From NCBI RefSeq assembly GCF_014596525.1, contig NZ_MSJP01000067.1:1-64000 (forward strand): a stretch of DNA of 64,000 nucleotides. Reading direction: 5' to 3'. The notes below the pieces were generated by a model that saw nothing but the letters and a program-made list of their open reading frames with translations, had not been told where the DNA came from and did not search any database. Within the stretch, counting starts at the first letter, position 1, and every line of letters starts with the position of its first letter. The translations under genes and the position numbers were made by a program. This stretch comes from Streptomyces sp. CBMA291. Its GTDB lineage: Bacteria; Actinomycetota; Actinomycetes; Streptomycetales; Streptomycetaceae. Positions 31,998 through 40,148 of the stretch are shown piece by piece.

Positions 31998-32345
31998 ATG
32001 GAAGCCAGGGCCCAGGCGCGGTACATCCGCGTCACGCCCATGAAGGCCCGCCGCGTGGTGGACCTTATCCGTGGCATGGACGCCACGGAGGCTCAGGCGG
32101 TCCTGCGTTTCGCCCCGCAGGCCGCGAGCGTGCCGGTTGGCAAGGTGCTGGACAGCGCCATCGCCAACGCTGCACACAACTACGACCACACGGACGCCTC
32201 TTCGCTGGTCATCAGCGAGGCGTACGTGGATGAGGGCCCGACCCTGAAGCGGTTCCGTCCGCGTGCTCAGGGCCGTGCCTACCGGATCCGTAAGCGGACC
32301 AGCCACATCACCGTGGTCGTCAGCAGCAAGGAAGGAACCCGGTAA
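31998..32345 (+). CDS. rplV: 50S ribosomal protein L22
   Basis: 115 residues. The start is ATG 31998, with GGAAGGAC just upstream, rather than the in-frame ATG 31968. ARYIRVTPMKARRVVDLIRG opens the fold and the tunnel-lining beta-hairpin is seen in GPTLKRFRPRAQGRAYRI. Its TAA overlaps the ATG of rpsC. Confidence 0.95.
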   Translation: MEARAQARYIRVTPMKARRVVDLIRGMDATEAQAVLRFAPQAASVPVGKVLDSAIANAAHNYDHTDASSLVISEAYVDEGPTLKRFRPRAQGRAYRIRKRTSHITVVVSSKEGTR

Positions 32346-33193
32346 TGGGCCAGAAGGTTAACCCGCATGGGTTCCGGCTCGGCATCACCACGGACTTCAA
32401 GTCCCGTTGGTACGCCGACAAGCTGTACAAGGACTACGTCAAGGAAGACGTCGCCATCCGTCGGATGATGACGTCCGGCATGGAGCGCGCCGGCATCTCG
32501 AAGGTTGAGATCGAGCGCACCCGTGACCGCGTGCGGGTGGACATCCACACCGCGCGTCCCGGCATCGTCATCGGCCGCCGTGGCGCCGAGGCCGACCGCA
32601 TCCGCGGCGACCTCGAGAAGCTCACGGGCAAGCAGGTCCAGCTGAACATCCTCGAGGTCAAGAACCCCGAGATGGACGCTCAGCTGGTCGCGCAGGCCGT
32701 TGCCGAGCAGCTCTCCTCCCGCGTCTCCTTCCGTCGTGCCATGCGCAAGAGCATGCAGGGCACGATGAAGGCCGGCGCCAAGGGCATCAAGATCCAGTGC
32801 GGCGGTCGTCTCGGCGGCGCCGAGATGTCCCGCTCGGAGTTCTACCGCGAGGGCCGTGTGCCCCTGCACACCCTCCGCGCGAACGTCGACTACGGCTTCT
32901 TCGAGGCCAAGACCACCTTCGGCCGCATCGGCGTGAAGGTCTGGATCTACAAGGGCGACGTCAAGAACATCGCCGAGGTCCGCGCCGAGAACGCCGCTGC
33001 CCGTGCGGGTAACCGCCCGGCCCGTGGCGCCGGCGCTGGCGACCGTCCCGCCGGCCGTGGTGGCCGCGGTGGCGAGCGTGGCGGCCGCGGCCGCAAGCCG
33101 CAGCAGCAGTCCGCGCCGGCTGCCGAGGCCCCCAAGGCCGAGGCTCCCGCCGCCGCTGCCGCTCCGGCTGAGAGCACCGGAACGGAGGCCTGA
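32345..33193 (+). CDS. rpsC: 30S ribosomal protein S3
   Basis: 282 residues, ATG 32345 overlapping the rplV stop. It has the KH domain with GIVIGRRGAEADRIRGDLEKL and the C-terminal domain with GIKIQCGGRLGGAEMSRSE. A basic, glycine/arginine-rich then Ala/Glu/Pro-rich tail (residues about 215-282) is typical of actinobacterial S3 and probably disordered. S3 forms part of the mRNA entry helicase. Confidence 0.96.
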   Translation: MGQKVNPHGFRLGITTDFKSRWYADKLYKDYVKEDVAIRRMMTSGMERAGISKVEIERTRDRVRVDIHTARPGIVIGRRGAEADRIRGDLEKLTGKQVQLNILEVKNPEMDAQLVAQAVAEQLSSRVSFRRAMRKSMQGTMKAGAKGIKIQCGGRLGGAEMSRSEFYREGRVPLHTLRANVDYGFFEAKTTFGRIGVKVWIYKGDVKNIAEVRAENAAARAGNRPARGAGAGDRPAGRGGRGGERGGRGRKPQQQSAPAAEAPKAEAPAAAAAPAESTGTEA

Positions 33194-33198
33194 CCGAC

Positions 33199-33618
33199 AT
33201 GCTGATCCCCCGTAGGGTCAAGCACCGCAAGCAGCACCACCCGAAGCGCTCCGGCGCGAGCAAGGGTGGCACGCAGGTTGCGTTCGGCGAGTACGGCATT
33301 CAGGCCCTCACGCCGGCGTACGTGACCAACCGCCAGATCGAGGCGGCTCGTATCGCGATGACCCGCCACATCAAGCGTGGCGGCAAGGTCTGGATCAACA
33401 TCTACCCGGACCGCCCGCTGACGAAGAAGCCTGCCGAGACCCGCATGGGTTCCGGTAAGGGTTCTCCGGAGTGGTGGATCGCGAACGTCAAGCCGGGTCG
33501 GGTGATGTTCGAACTGTCCTACCCGAACGAGAAGATCGCGCGCGAGGCCCTGACCCGTGCGGCCCACAAGCTGCCGATGAAGTGCAAGATCGTGAAGCGC
33601 GAAGCAGGTGAGCTGTGA
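33199..33618 (+). CDS. rplP: 50S ribosomal protein L16
   Basis: 139 residues, ATG 33199. LIPRRVKHRKQHHPKRSG at the N-terminus and GGKVWINIYPDRPLTKKPAETRMGSGKG, containing the arginine that is hydroxylated in some bacteria, are present. It lies near the A site. Its TGA overlaps the ATG of rpmC. Confidence 0.96.
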   Translation: MLIPRRVKHRKQHHPKRSGASKGGTQVAFGEYGIQALTPAYVTNRQIEAARIAMTRHIKRGGKVWINIYPDRPLTKKPAETRMGSGKGSPEWWIANVKPGRVMFELSYPNEKIAREALTRAAHKLPMKCKIVKREAGEL

Positions 33619-33842
33619 TGTCGGCCGGTACCAAGGCGTCCGAGCTGCGCGAGCTGGGCAACGAGGAGCTTCTCAACAAGCTCCGCGAGGCCAAGGAAGA
33701 GCTGTTCAACCTCCGCTTCCAGGCGGCGACGGGTCAGCTCGAGAACCACGGCCGGCTCAAGTCCGTCCGTAAGGACATCGCCCGGATCTACACCCTGATG
33801 CGTGAGCGTGAGCTGGGCATCGAGACGGTGGAGAACGCCTGA
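33618..33842 (+). CDS. rpmC: 50S ribosomal protein L29
   Basis: 74 residues. ATG 33618 (overlapping the rplP stop) was chosen over GTG 33615 because AGGTGAG at 33605-33611 suits it. The coiled helical hairpin ELRELGNEELLNKLREAKEELFNLRFQ is canonical. L29 lies next to L23 at the tunnel exit. Its TGA overlaps the rpsQ ATG. Confidence 0.95.
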   Translation: MSAGTKASELRELGNEELLNKLREAKEELFNLRFQAATGQLENHGRLKSVRKDIARIYTLMRERELGIETVENA

Positions 33843-34123
33843 TGAGCGAGAGCAACGTGACTGAGAAGACCGAGCGCAACGCTCGCAAGGTCCGCGAGGG
33901 CCTGGTCGTCAGCGACAAGATGGACAAGACCGTCGTCGTCGCTGTCGAGGACCGCGTCAAGCACGCGCTGTACGGCAAGGTCATCCGCCGTACGAACAAG
34001 CTCAAGGCTCACGACGAGCAGAACGCCGCCGGCATCGGTGACCGCGTCCTCCTGATGGAGACGCGGAAGCTGTCCGCCACGAAGCACTGGCGCGTCGTCG
34101 AGATCCTCGAGAAGGCCAAGTAA
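33842..34123 (+). CDS. rpsQ: 30S ribosomal protein S17
   Basis: 93 residues, ATG 33842. REGLVVSDKMDKTVVVAVEDRVKH and YGKVIRRTNKLKAHDE are typical OB-fold S17 segments. A 106-bp gap with a strong hairpin separates it from rplN, marking the traditional S10/spc boundary. Confidence 0.96.
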   Translation: MSESNVTEKTERNARKVREGLVVSDKMDKTVVVAVEDRVKHALYGKVIRRTNKLKAHDEQNAAGIGDRVLLMETRKLSATKHWRVVEILEKAK

Positions 34124-34163
34124 TTCTTGAAGGGGTAACCCTTCGAGTTCGTTCCGCCAGGCT

Positions 34164-34200
34164 CGGCGGAGGTGCGCTAGTCACTAGCGCACCTCCGCCG
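34164..34200 (+). terminator. Perfect 17-bp hairpin between rpsQ and rplN
   Basis: CGGCGGAGGTGCGCTAG (34164-34180) pairs perfectly with 34184-34200 around loop TCA; no U-tract. It may reduce readthrough or stabilise an mRNA end between the S10 and spc parts. Confidence 0.75.
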
Positions 34201-34229
34201 GGAACCGGCAGACAAATCAGGAGATAGAC

Positions 34230-34598
34230 GTGATCCAGCAGGAGTCGCGACTGCGTGTCGCCGACAACACTGGTGCCAAGGAGATCCTTTGCATCCGTGT
34301 TCTCGGTGGCTCGGGTCGCCGCTACGCGGGCATCGGTGACGTCATCGTCGCCACCGTCAAGGACGCGATCCCCGGTGGCAACGTGAAGAAGGGTGACGTC
34401 GTCAAGGCGGTCATCGTTCGCACCGTCAAGGAGCGCCGCCGCCAGGACGGCTCGTACATCCGCTTCGACGAGAACGCCGCTGTCATTCTCAAGAACGACG
34501 GCGACCCTCGTGGCACCCGTATCTTCGGCCCGGTCGGCCGTGAGCTGCGCGAGAAGAAGTTCATGAAGATCATCTCGCTCGCGCCGGAGGTGCTGTAA
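34230..34598 (+). CDS. rplN: 50S ribosomal protein L14
   Basis: 122 residues, GTG 34230 with AGGAGA upstream. IQQESRLRVADNTGAKEILCIRVLGG is the canonical start. L14 forms bridge B8 with 16S rRNA and is the target of the silencing factor RsfS. It is the first gene of the spc part and has no clear promoter of its own. Confidence 0.97.
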   Translation: MIQQESRLRVADNTGAKEILCIRVLGGSGRRYAGIGDVIVATVKDAIPGGNVKKGDVVKAVIVRTVKERRRQDGSYIRFDENAAVILKNDGDPRGTRIFGPVGRELREKKFMKIISLAPEVL

Positions 34599-34600
34599 GC

Positions 34601-34912
34601 ATGAAGATCAAGAAGGGCGACCTGGTCCAGGTCATCACCGGTAAGGACAAGGGCAAGCAGGGCAAGGTCATCACGGCCTTCCCCCGTGAGAACCGCGTCC
34701 TGGTCGAGGGTGTCAACCGGGTCAAGAAGCACACCAAGGCCGGCCCGTCGCAGGCCGGTGGCATCGTCACGACCGAGGCTCCGGTCCACGTCTCCAACGT
34801 CCAGCTGGTCGTGGAGAAGGACGGCAAGAAGGTCGTCACGCGTGTCGGTTACCGCTTCGACGACGAGGGCAACAAGATCCGCGTTGCCAAGCGGACGGGT
34901 GAGGACATCTGA
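34601..34912 (+). CDS. rplX: 50S ribosomal protein L24
   Basis: 103 residues, ATG 34601, 2 bp after rplN. MKIKKGDLVQVITGKDKGKQG is a typical KOW domain. L24 starts 50S assembly by binding the 5' end of 23S rRNA. It is translationally coupled to rplE (overlap TGATG). Confidence 0.96.
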   Translation: MKIKKGDLVQVITGKDKGKQGKVITAFPRENRVLVEGVNRVKKHTKAGPSQAGGIVTTEAPVHVSNVQLVVEKDGKKVVTRVGYRFDDEGNKIRVAKRTGEDI

Positions 34913-35466
34913 TGGCTACCACCACTCCGCGTCTCAAGACGAAGTACCGCGAGGAGATCGCGGGCAAGCTGCGTGAGGAGTTCTCGTACGAGAACGTCAT
35001 GCAGGTTCCCGGCCTCGTGAAGATCGTGGTCAACATGGGTGTCGGCGACGCCGCCCGTGACTCGAAGCTGATCGATGGCGCGATCCGCGACCTCACCACG
35101 ATCACCGGTCAGAAGCCGGCCGTCACCAAGGCCCGCAAGTCCATCGCGCAGTTCAAGCTGCGCGAGGGTCAGCCGATCGGTGCTCACGTCACGCTCCGTG
35201 GCGACCGCATGTGGGAGTTCCTGGACCGCACCCTGTCGCTGGCGCTCCCGCGCATCCGCGACTTCCGCGGCCTGTCCCCCAAGCAGTTCGACGGCCGTGG
35301 CAACTACACCTTCGGTCTCACGGAGCAGGTCATGTTCCACGAGATCGACCAGGACAAGATCGACCGTGTCCGGGGTATGGACATCACCGTGGTGACCACG
35401 GCGACCAACGACGACGAGGGCCGTGCCCTTCTGCGTCACCTCGGCTTCCCGTTCAAGGAGGCGTAA
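34912..35466 (+). CDS. rplE: 50S ribosomal protein L5
   Basis: 184 residues, ATG 34912. RLKTKYREEIAGKLREEF, GQKPAVTKARKSIAQFKLREG and RDFRGLSPKQFDGRGNYTFG are canonical. L5 binds 5S rRNA and contacts P-site tRNA through bridge B1b. rpsN starts 5 bp after its stop. Confidence 0.97.
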   Translation: MATTTPRLKTKYREEIAGKLREEFSYENVMQVPGLVKIVVNMGVGDAARDSKLIDGAIRDLTTITGQKPAVTKARKSIAQFKLREGQPIGAHVTLRGDRMWEFLDRTLSLALPRIRDFRGLSPKQFDGRGNYTFGLTEQVMFHEIDQDKIDRVRGMDITVVTTATNDDEGRALLRHLGFPFKEA

Positions 35467-35471
35467 GCGAG

Positions 35472-35657
35472 ATGGCGAAGAAGGCTCTCATCGCGAAGGC
35501 TGCCCGCAAGCCCAAGTTCGGCGTGCGTGGCTACACGCGCTGCCAGCGCTGTGGTCGTCCCCACTCCGTGTACCGCAAGTTCGGCCTGTGCCGCGTGTGC
35601 CTTCGTGAGATGGCTCACCGTGGCGAGCTGCCGGGCGTGACCAAGAGCTCCTGGTAA
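35472..35657 (+). CDS. rpsN: 30S ribosomal protein S14, zinc-binding type Z
   Basis: 61 residues, ATG 35472. Two CxxC pairs (CQRC and CRVC) bind zinc, so this is the short C+ form. Streptomyces also usually have a longer zinc-free S14 elsewhere, used under zinc starvation. A 206-bp gap follows before rpsH. Confidence 0.95.
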   Translation: MAKKALIAKAARKPKFGVRGYTRCQRCGRPHSVYRKFGLCRVCLREMAHRGELPGVTKSSW

Positions 35658-35694
35658 TTCCCTAGTTGGGATGACCGGAGTCTCTCGGTAAGCA

Positions 35695-35732
35695 TTGGGT
35701 CGGCGGAGGCCCACCCCCGTATGCCTTAGGCT
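35695..35732 (+). promoter_or_regulatory. Candidate internal promoter before rpsH
   Basis: TTGGGT (35695-35700) precedes TATGCC (35720-35725, 19-bp spacer), and TAGGCT lies at 35727-35732. The block CCTTAGGCTTG resembles the CTTTAGGCTTG before tuf. The 206-bp gap is unusual inside the spc cluster and invites a new start site. Confidence 0.4.
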
Positions 35733-35863
35733 TGTGGGGTTGGGCGTCCGCCGCCCGTACGACTTACTACGCCGTAGGTCCCCGCGCCGCACCCGTCCCG
35801 CCCCTGTGTGGGGAGAGGGATGGCGCACCGGAAACCACGGCGAGAGAGGCCGAAGGCCAATTC

Positions 35864-36262
35864 ATGACCATGACTGATCCGATCGCGGACATGCTGACTC
35901 GTCTGCGTAACGCGAACTCGGCATACCACGACACCGTGACGATGCCGCACAGCAAGATCAAGTCTCACATCGCGGAAATCCTCCAGCAGGAGGGCTTCAT
36001 CACGGGCTGGAAGGTCGAGGACGCCGAGGTCGGCAAGAACCTCGTCCTCGAGCTCAAGTTCGGTCCGAACCGTGAGCGCTCCATCGCGGGCATCAAGCGG
36101 ATCTCGAAGCCCGGTCTCCGGGTTTACGCGAAGTCCACCAACCTGCCGAAGGTCCTCGGCGGCCTGGGCGTGGCGATCATCTCCACGTCCCACGGTCTCC
36201 TGACCGGCCAGCAGGCAGGCAAGAAGGGCGTAGGTGGGGAAGTCCTCGCCTACGTCTGGTAG
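35864..36262 (+). CDS. rpsH: 30S ribosomal protein S8
   Basis: 132 residues. ATG 35864 was used; a second in-frame ATG two codons on (35870) is possible. DPIADMLTRLRNANSAYHD and the C-terminal STSHGLLTGQQA are canonical. S8 binds the central domain of 16S rRNA and is the autogenous repressor of spc in E. coli. Confidence 0.96.
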   Translation: MTMTDPIADMLTRLRNANSAYHDTVTMPHSKIKSHIAEILQQEGFITGWKVEDAEVGKNLVLELKFGPNRERSIAGIKRISKPGLRVYAKSTNLPKVLGGLGVAIISTSHGLLTGQQAGKKGVGGEVLAYVW

Positions 36263-36283
36263 TCGGGAACGGAGGAATAGCTA

Positions 36284-36823
36284 ATGTCGCGTATTGGCAA
36301 GCTGCCTATCCAGGTTCCCGCCGGCGTGGACGTCACCATCGATGGCCGCACGGTCACGGTCAAGGGTTCCAAGGGCTCCCTGACCCACACCGTCGCCGCG
36401 CCGATCGAGATCGTTAAGGGCGAGGACGGCGTTCTGAACGTCACCCGTCCGAACGACGAGCGTCAGAACAAGGCCCTTCACGGCCTGTCCCGCACGCTGG
36501 TGGCCAACATGATCACCGGTGTGACCCAGGGTTACGTGAAGGCGCTCGAGATCAGCGGTGTCGGTTACCGCGTGGCCGCGAAGGGCTCCGCTCTGGAGTT
36601 CCAGCTCGGCTACAGCCACTCGATCATGGTCGAGGCGCCCGAGGGCATCTCGTTCAAGGTCGAGTCGCCGACCAAGTTCTCGGTCGAGGGCATCGACAAG
36701 CAGAAGGTCGGCGAGGTCGCGGCGAACATCCGCAAGCTGCGGAAGCCCGACCCGTACAAGGCCAAGGGCGTCAAGTACGCCGGCGAGGTCATCCGCCGCA
36801 AGGTCGGAAAGGCTGGTAAGTAA
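36284..36823 (+). CDS. rplF: 50S ribosomal protein L6
   Basis: 179 residues, ATG 36284 with GGAGGAATAG upstream. SRIGKLPIQVPAGVDV opens the first of two repeated domains, and the C-terminal GEVIRRKVGKAGK ends the protein. It lies near the sarcin-ricin loop and the L10-L12 stalk. Confidence 0.97.
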   Translation: MSRIGKLPIQVPAGVDVTIDGRTVTVKGSKGSLTHTVAAPIEIVKGEDGVLNVTRPNDERQNKALHGLSRTLVANMITGVTQGYVKALEISGVGYRVAAKGSALEFQLGYSHSIMVEAPEGISFKVESPTKFSVEGIDKQKVGEVAANIRKLRKPDPYKAKGVKYAGEVIRRKVGKAGK

Positions 36824-36826
36824 GCC

Positions 36827-37210
36827 ATGGCATACGGTGTGAAGATCGCCAAGGGCGACGCTTACAAGCGTGCCGCCAAGGCTCGCCGCCACATCCGCAT
36901 CCGCAAGAACGTGTCGGGTACGGCGGAGCGTCCGCGCCTCGTCGTGACGCGTTCCAACCGCGGTATCACCGCTCAGGTCATCGACGACCTCAAGGGTCAC
37001 ACCCTGGCGTCGGCGTCGAACCTGGACGCGTCGATCCGCGGTGGCGAGGGTGACAAGTCCGCGCAGGCCAAGCAGGTCGGCGCCCTGGTCGCCGAGCGCG
37101 CCAAGGCCGCCGGTGTCGAGGCTGTCGTGTTCGACCGTGGTGGCAACAGGTACGCCGGGCGCATTGCCGCTCTGGCTGACGCCGCCCGCGAAGCCGGGCT
37201 GAAGTTCTAA
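36827..37210 (+). CDS. rplR: 50S ribosomal protein L18
   Basis: 127 residues, ATG 36827, 3 bp after rplF. ARRHIRIRKNVSGTAERPRLVVTRSNRGI and VFDRGGNRYAGRIAALADAAREAGL are canonical. It binds 5S rRNA together with L5. A 46-bp spacer leads to rpsE. Confidence 0.97.
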   Translation: MAYGVKIAKGDAYKRAAKARRHIRIRKNVSGTAERPRLVVTRSNRGITAQVIDDLKGHTLASASNLDASIRGGEGDKSAQAKQVGALVAERAKAAGVEAVVFDRGGNRYAGRIAALADAAREAGLKF

Positions 37211-37256
37211 GCCCCGGTTCCGGGACTAACGGACGTAACAGAGAGAGGTAAATCCA

Positions 37257-37859
37257 ATGGCTGGACCCCAGCGCCGCGGAAGCGGTGCCGGTGGCGGCGA
37301 GCGGCGGGACCGGAAGGGCCGCGACGGTGGCGCTGCCGCCGAGAAGACCGCGTACGTTGAGCGCGTTGTCGCGATCAACCGCGTCGCCAAGGTTGTCAAG
37401 GGTGGTCGCCGCTTCAGCTTCACCGCGCTGGTCGTGGTGGGCGACGGTGACGGCACCGTAGGTGTCGGTTACGGCAAGGCCAAGGAAGTTCCCGCGGCCA
37501 TCGCCAAGGGTGTCGAGGAAGCCAAGAAGAACTTCTTCAAGGTTCCCCGCATCCAGGGCACCATCCCTCACCCGATCCAGGGCGAGAAGGCCGCGGGCGT
37601 CGTCCTGCTCAAGCCGGCTTCCCCCGGTACCGGTGTTATCGCCGGTGGCCCGGTGCGCGCCGTGCTCGAGTGCGCCGGCGTTCACGACATCCTGTCGAAG
37701 TCGCTCGGCTCCGACAACGCGATCAACATCGTGCACGCGACCGTGGAGGCCCTGAAGGGCCTGCAGCGTCCCGAGGAGATCGCGGCTCGCCGTGGTCTGC
37801 CCCTCGAGGACGTCGCTCCCGCGGCTCTGCTCCGTGCGCGTGCCGGGGCGGGTGCGTAA
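37257..37859 (+). CDS. rpsE: 30S ribosomal protein S5
   Basis: 200 residues, ATG 37257 with GAGAGG upstream. A basic glycine-rich N-terminal tail (about 35 residues) precedes the double-stranded RNA-binding part (YVERVVAINRVAKVVKGGRRF), where spectinomycin-resistance changes fall; the loop looks wild type. S5 helps decoding accuracy. Its TAA overlaps the rpmD ATG. Confidence 0.97.
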   Translation: MAGPQRRGSGAGGGERRDRKGRDGGAAAEKTAYVERVVAINRVAKVVKGGRRFSFTALVVVGDGDGTVGVGYGKAKEVPAAIAKGVEEAKKNFFKVPRIQGTIPHPIQGEKAAGVVLLKPASPGTGVIAGGPVRAVLECAGVHDILSKSLGSDNAINIVHATVEALKGLQRPEEIAARRGLPLEDVAPAALLRARAGAGA

Positions 37860-38041
37860 TGGCTCGCCTCAAGGTCACGCAGACGAAGTCGTACATCGGC
37901 AGCAAGCAGAACCACCGCGACACCCTGCGCTCGCTTGGCCTCAAGAAGGTCAACGACGTGGTTGTCAAGGAGGACCGCCCCGAGTTCCGCGGCATGGTGC
38001 ACACCGTCCGCCACCTCGTGACGGTCGAGGAGGTTGACTGA
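37859..38041 (+). CDS. rpmD: 50S ribosomal protein L30
   Basis: 60 residues, ATG 37859 (TAATG overlap with rpsE). ARLKVTQTKSYIGSKQNHRDTL and RGMVHTVRHLVTVEEVD match L30. rplO begins one base after its stop. Confidence 0.95.
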   Translation: MARLKVTQTKSYIGSKQNHRDTLRSLGLKKVNDVVVKEDRPEFRGMVHTVRHLVTVEEVD

Positions 38042-38042
38042 C

Positions 38043-38498
38043 ATGGCGGAGAACAACCCGCTGAAGGCCCACAACCTCCGTCCCGCCCCGGGCGCCAAGA
38101 CCGCCAAGACCCGTGTGGGTCGTGGTGAGGCGTCCAAGGGTAAGACGGCCGGTCGTGGTACCAAGGGTACGAAGGCCCGTTACCAGGTTCCGGAGCGCTT
38201 CGAGGGTGGCCAGATGCCCCTCCACATGCGTCTTCCGAAGCTGAAGGGCTTCAAGAACCCGTTCCGCACCGAGTACCAGGTCGTGAACCTGGACAAGCTG
38301 GCCGCGCTCTACCCGCAGGGTGGCGAGGTCACGGTGGCCGATCTGGTCGCCAAGGGCGCGGTTCGCAAGAACCAGCTCGTCAAGGTGCTCGGCACCGGCG
38401 AGGTCTCCGTGGCGCTTCAGGTGACGGTTGACGCCGTCTCCGGCTCCGCCAAGGAGAAGATCGCCGCCGCCGGTGGCACCGTCACCGAGCTCGTCTGA
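38043..38498 (+). CDS. rplO: 50S ribosomal protein L15
   Basis: 151 residues, ATG 38043. NPLKAHNLRPAPGAKTAKTRVGRGEASKGKTAGRGTKG is the expected glycine-rich N-terminal region, followed by the globular C-terminal domain. It is the last gene of this part of spc. A very strong terminator follows rather than secY, which is 2.5 kb away. Confidence 0.97.
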   Translation: MAENNPLKAHNLRPAPGAKTAKTRVGRGEASKGKTAGRGTKGTKARYQVPERFEGGQMPLHMRLPKLKGFKNPFRTEYQVVNLDKLAALYPQGGEVTVADLVAKGAVRKNQLVKVLGTGEVSVALQVTVDAVSGSAKEKIAAAGGTVTELV

Positions 38499-38512
38499 GC
38501 CCGGACTGACTG

Positions 38513-38556
38513 AAAAAGCCTGGCCGACTCCCTCACGGGAGTCGGCCAGGCTTTTT
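38513..38556 (+). terminator. Bidirectional terminator after rplO
   Basis: A perfect 20-bp stem, 38513-38532 with 38537-38556, loop TCAC, with five As on one arm and five Ts on the other. It ends rplO on the plus strand and serves the regulator gene on the minus strand. Confidence 0.95.
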
Positions 38557-38608
38557 GTTTCCCTCGTTCTCGGGGTCCGGCGCCGGGTCCTGCTTCGCGG
38601 GGCCCCTG

Positions 38609-39238
38609 TCAGGCGGCCACCGGATAGAGCCCTCTGGCCTTGAGACACGCCTGGAGCCGGTTCTCGACCTGGAGCTTGGCGAGGACCGAGGTCACGTACA
38701 TCTTGACGGTGGTCTCCTTGAGGCCGAGTACGCGCGCGATGCGCTGGTTGCTCAGGCCCTCGGAGAGCAGTTCGAGCACTTCCTGCTCCCTCGCGGTGAG
38801 CTGGGGGAAGTGGACGCGGAGACCGCTCAGCTCTTCGGTCATCCCGCGCGGGAAGTAGGTGAATCCGGCCAGGGCGGCGGAGAAGGCCCGGTCGAAGTCC
38901 TGAGGGGTCGCGCCGTCCGGCAGGAACCCGTGCAGTCCGGCCGAGATGTTCGCCGGATTCATCAGGGGGCGGAGCGTGCGCCCGAACGCGATGACCCGTG
39001 TGCCGCGCGCCAGCTCTTGCAGGCGCGCGAGCGTGGTCGGGGCGTCGGCGGGGAGCCGGGCGGGCCCCAGCAGGACGATGTCCGGGGTGCTCGCGGAGGC
39101 CGCGTCGTACAGCTCCGGGCCGCTGGTGGCATTGATCATCGTTACATATGCAAATCGAGTGACGATTTGCTGGATTCCGATCGTCTGCGTCGGGCTGTCG
39201 TCCACGATCAGAATTTGGGCACCTTTATTTTCGGTCAT
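38609..39238 (-). CDS. LuxR/NarL-family regulator with degenerate receiver domain
   Basis: 209 residues, ATG 39238. The N-terminal half is a response-regulator receiver (ILIVDDSP with Asp13/Asp14), but the phosphoacceptor position is Gly58 (PDIVLLGPARLP instead of VLLD). The usual Thr/Ser (VIAFGR) and Lys (LPDGATP) positions are also changed. The C-terminal half is an intact NarL/LuxR HTH (LTAREQEVLELLSEGLSNQRIARVLGLKETTVKMYVTSVLAKL, abridged here as the family core). It cannot be controlled by standard phosphorylation and no kinase gene is adjacent. It is the last of three minus-strand genes between rplO and secY and may control them. Confidence 0.88.
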   Translation of the reverse strand: MTENKGAQILIVDDSPTQTIGIQQIVTRFAYVTMINATSGPELYDAASASTPDIVLLGPARLPADAPTTLARLQELARGTRVIAFGRTLRPLMNPANISAGLHGFLPDGATPQDFDRAFSAALAGFTYFPRGMTEELSGLRVHFPQLTAREQEVLELLSEGLSNQRIARVLGLKETTVKMYVTSVLAKLQVENRLQACLKARGLYPVAA

Positions 39239-39323
39239 GTCCCCCGCTTTCAGAAGCGTTCTGCGGAGCGGCGTCGCGCATCCCCCGCACGCCGCCTCCA
39301 GTGATCTCTTTCAGCTGGTTGCG

Positions 39324-39329
39324 AGTGTA
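39324..39329 (-). promoter_or_regulatory. Possible -10 hexamer for the regulator gene
   Basis: TACACT read on the minus strand, 85 bp before the regulator ATG, without a recognisable -35 at normal distance. An activator-dependent promoter would fit. Confidence 0.3.
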
Positions 39330-39373
39330 ATCACAGGTTTCTTGCCAGGGGAGGGGGAATAGTGACCGTTTTG

Positions 39374-40036
39374 TCAGCGTGTCACCGGGGGTGCGCAGTT
39401 CTTCCAGTCCTGATGCCATCCCGGAAGTGCGGTCGCCGGGCCGACGAGCGTGTGGTCGATGACCGAACCGACCTGACCGTCCGGGCCCGCGATCCTGACG
39501 GTCCGGTCGGGGTAGGGGCCGCCGCCGTCCGTGAAGGTGGAGGTGATCAGGCCCGCCGAGGTCGTCCACTGGCGGGTGCCGCCCGGACCGGCCTTCGCCT
39601 CGCCCGGCACGGCGGCGGGACCGAAGAGTTCGGTGGTGATCACGTCGAGCCGGTCCGGCCGGGGGTCGGGGACGCGCTCGTCGGCCGTGCGGCACGACGT
39701 CCAGTCGCGCACCGTGATGGTCTCCGGCCGGGCCGCCTCCCAGAGGCGCTCTTCCGTGAGCTTCCCGGTGGTCGTGATCAGGAAGCGGAGCGAGGTGACG
39801 GCCTCGCCCCGGTGCTCGGCGTACATCTCGATGCGGCGATGGGTGGTGCCGGGCCGTGCCGGGTCCATCATCGCCGCCTCGTCGAAGGCGATACGGGTGA
39901 CGGCTGCCGCCGGACTCGCGGCGGGCGGCGGAACGGCGGCGGGCGGCGCGTCCTGCGCACTCCTGGTGATCACGGTGGCGGCCGCGGCGACCAGCACCGC
40001 GGCGGCTCCGGAGAGGACGGCCCACTGTGGCTTCAT
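39374..40036 (-). CDS. Exported or membrane-anchored protein of unknown function
   Basis: 220 residues from ATG 40036; the GTG directly upstream (40039) is an alternative with better spacing to AGGAC. One hydrophobic segment (residues about 7-24) acts as signal anchor or signal peptide, followed by a Pro/Ala-rich linker to about residue 45. The extracellular part has two cysteines (C115 and C214) that could form a disulfide. It resembles the small secreted domains often placed beside regulators in Streptomyces, but I recognise no family. It lies between the LuxR gene and the small secreted protein, in the same direction. Confidence 0.7.
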   Translation of the reverse strand: MKPQWAVLSGAAAVLVAAAATVITRSAQDAPPAAVPPPAASPAAAVTRIAFDEAAMMDPARPGTTHRRIEMYAEHRGEAVTSLRFLITTTGKLTEERLWEAARPETITVRDWTSCRTADERVPDPRPDRLDVITTELFGPAAVPGEAKAGPGGTRQWTTSAGLITSTFTDGGGPYPDRTVRIAGPDGQVGSVIDHTLVGPATALPGWHQDWKNCAPPVTR

Positions 40037-40083
40037 CACGCTGACGGGTCCTGATCCGTTCGTACGGGCTGGGGGCATGGGGC

Positions 40084-40115
40084 GGGGGCCGCCCACGCGC
40101 ACGTGGGCGGCCCCC
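40084..40115 (-). terminator. Terminator after the small secreted protein gene
   Basis: GGGGGCCGCCCACG (40084-40097) pairs perfectly with 40102-40115 around CGCA. It lies just past the stop of the minus-strand gene ending at 40149, so that gene may be transcribed alone. Confidence 0.75.
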
Positions 40116-40148
40116 AGTGGTTCCACGGGATGACGGAGTCCGCCCGGG

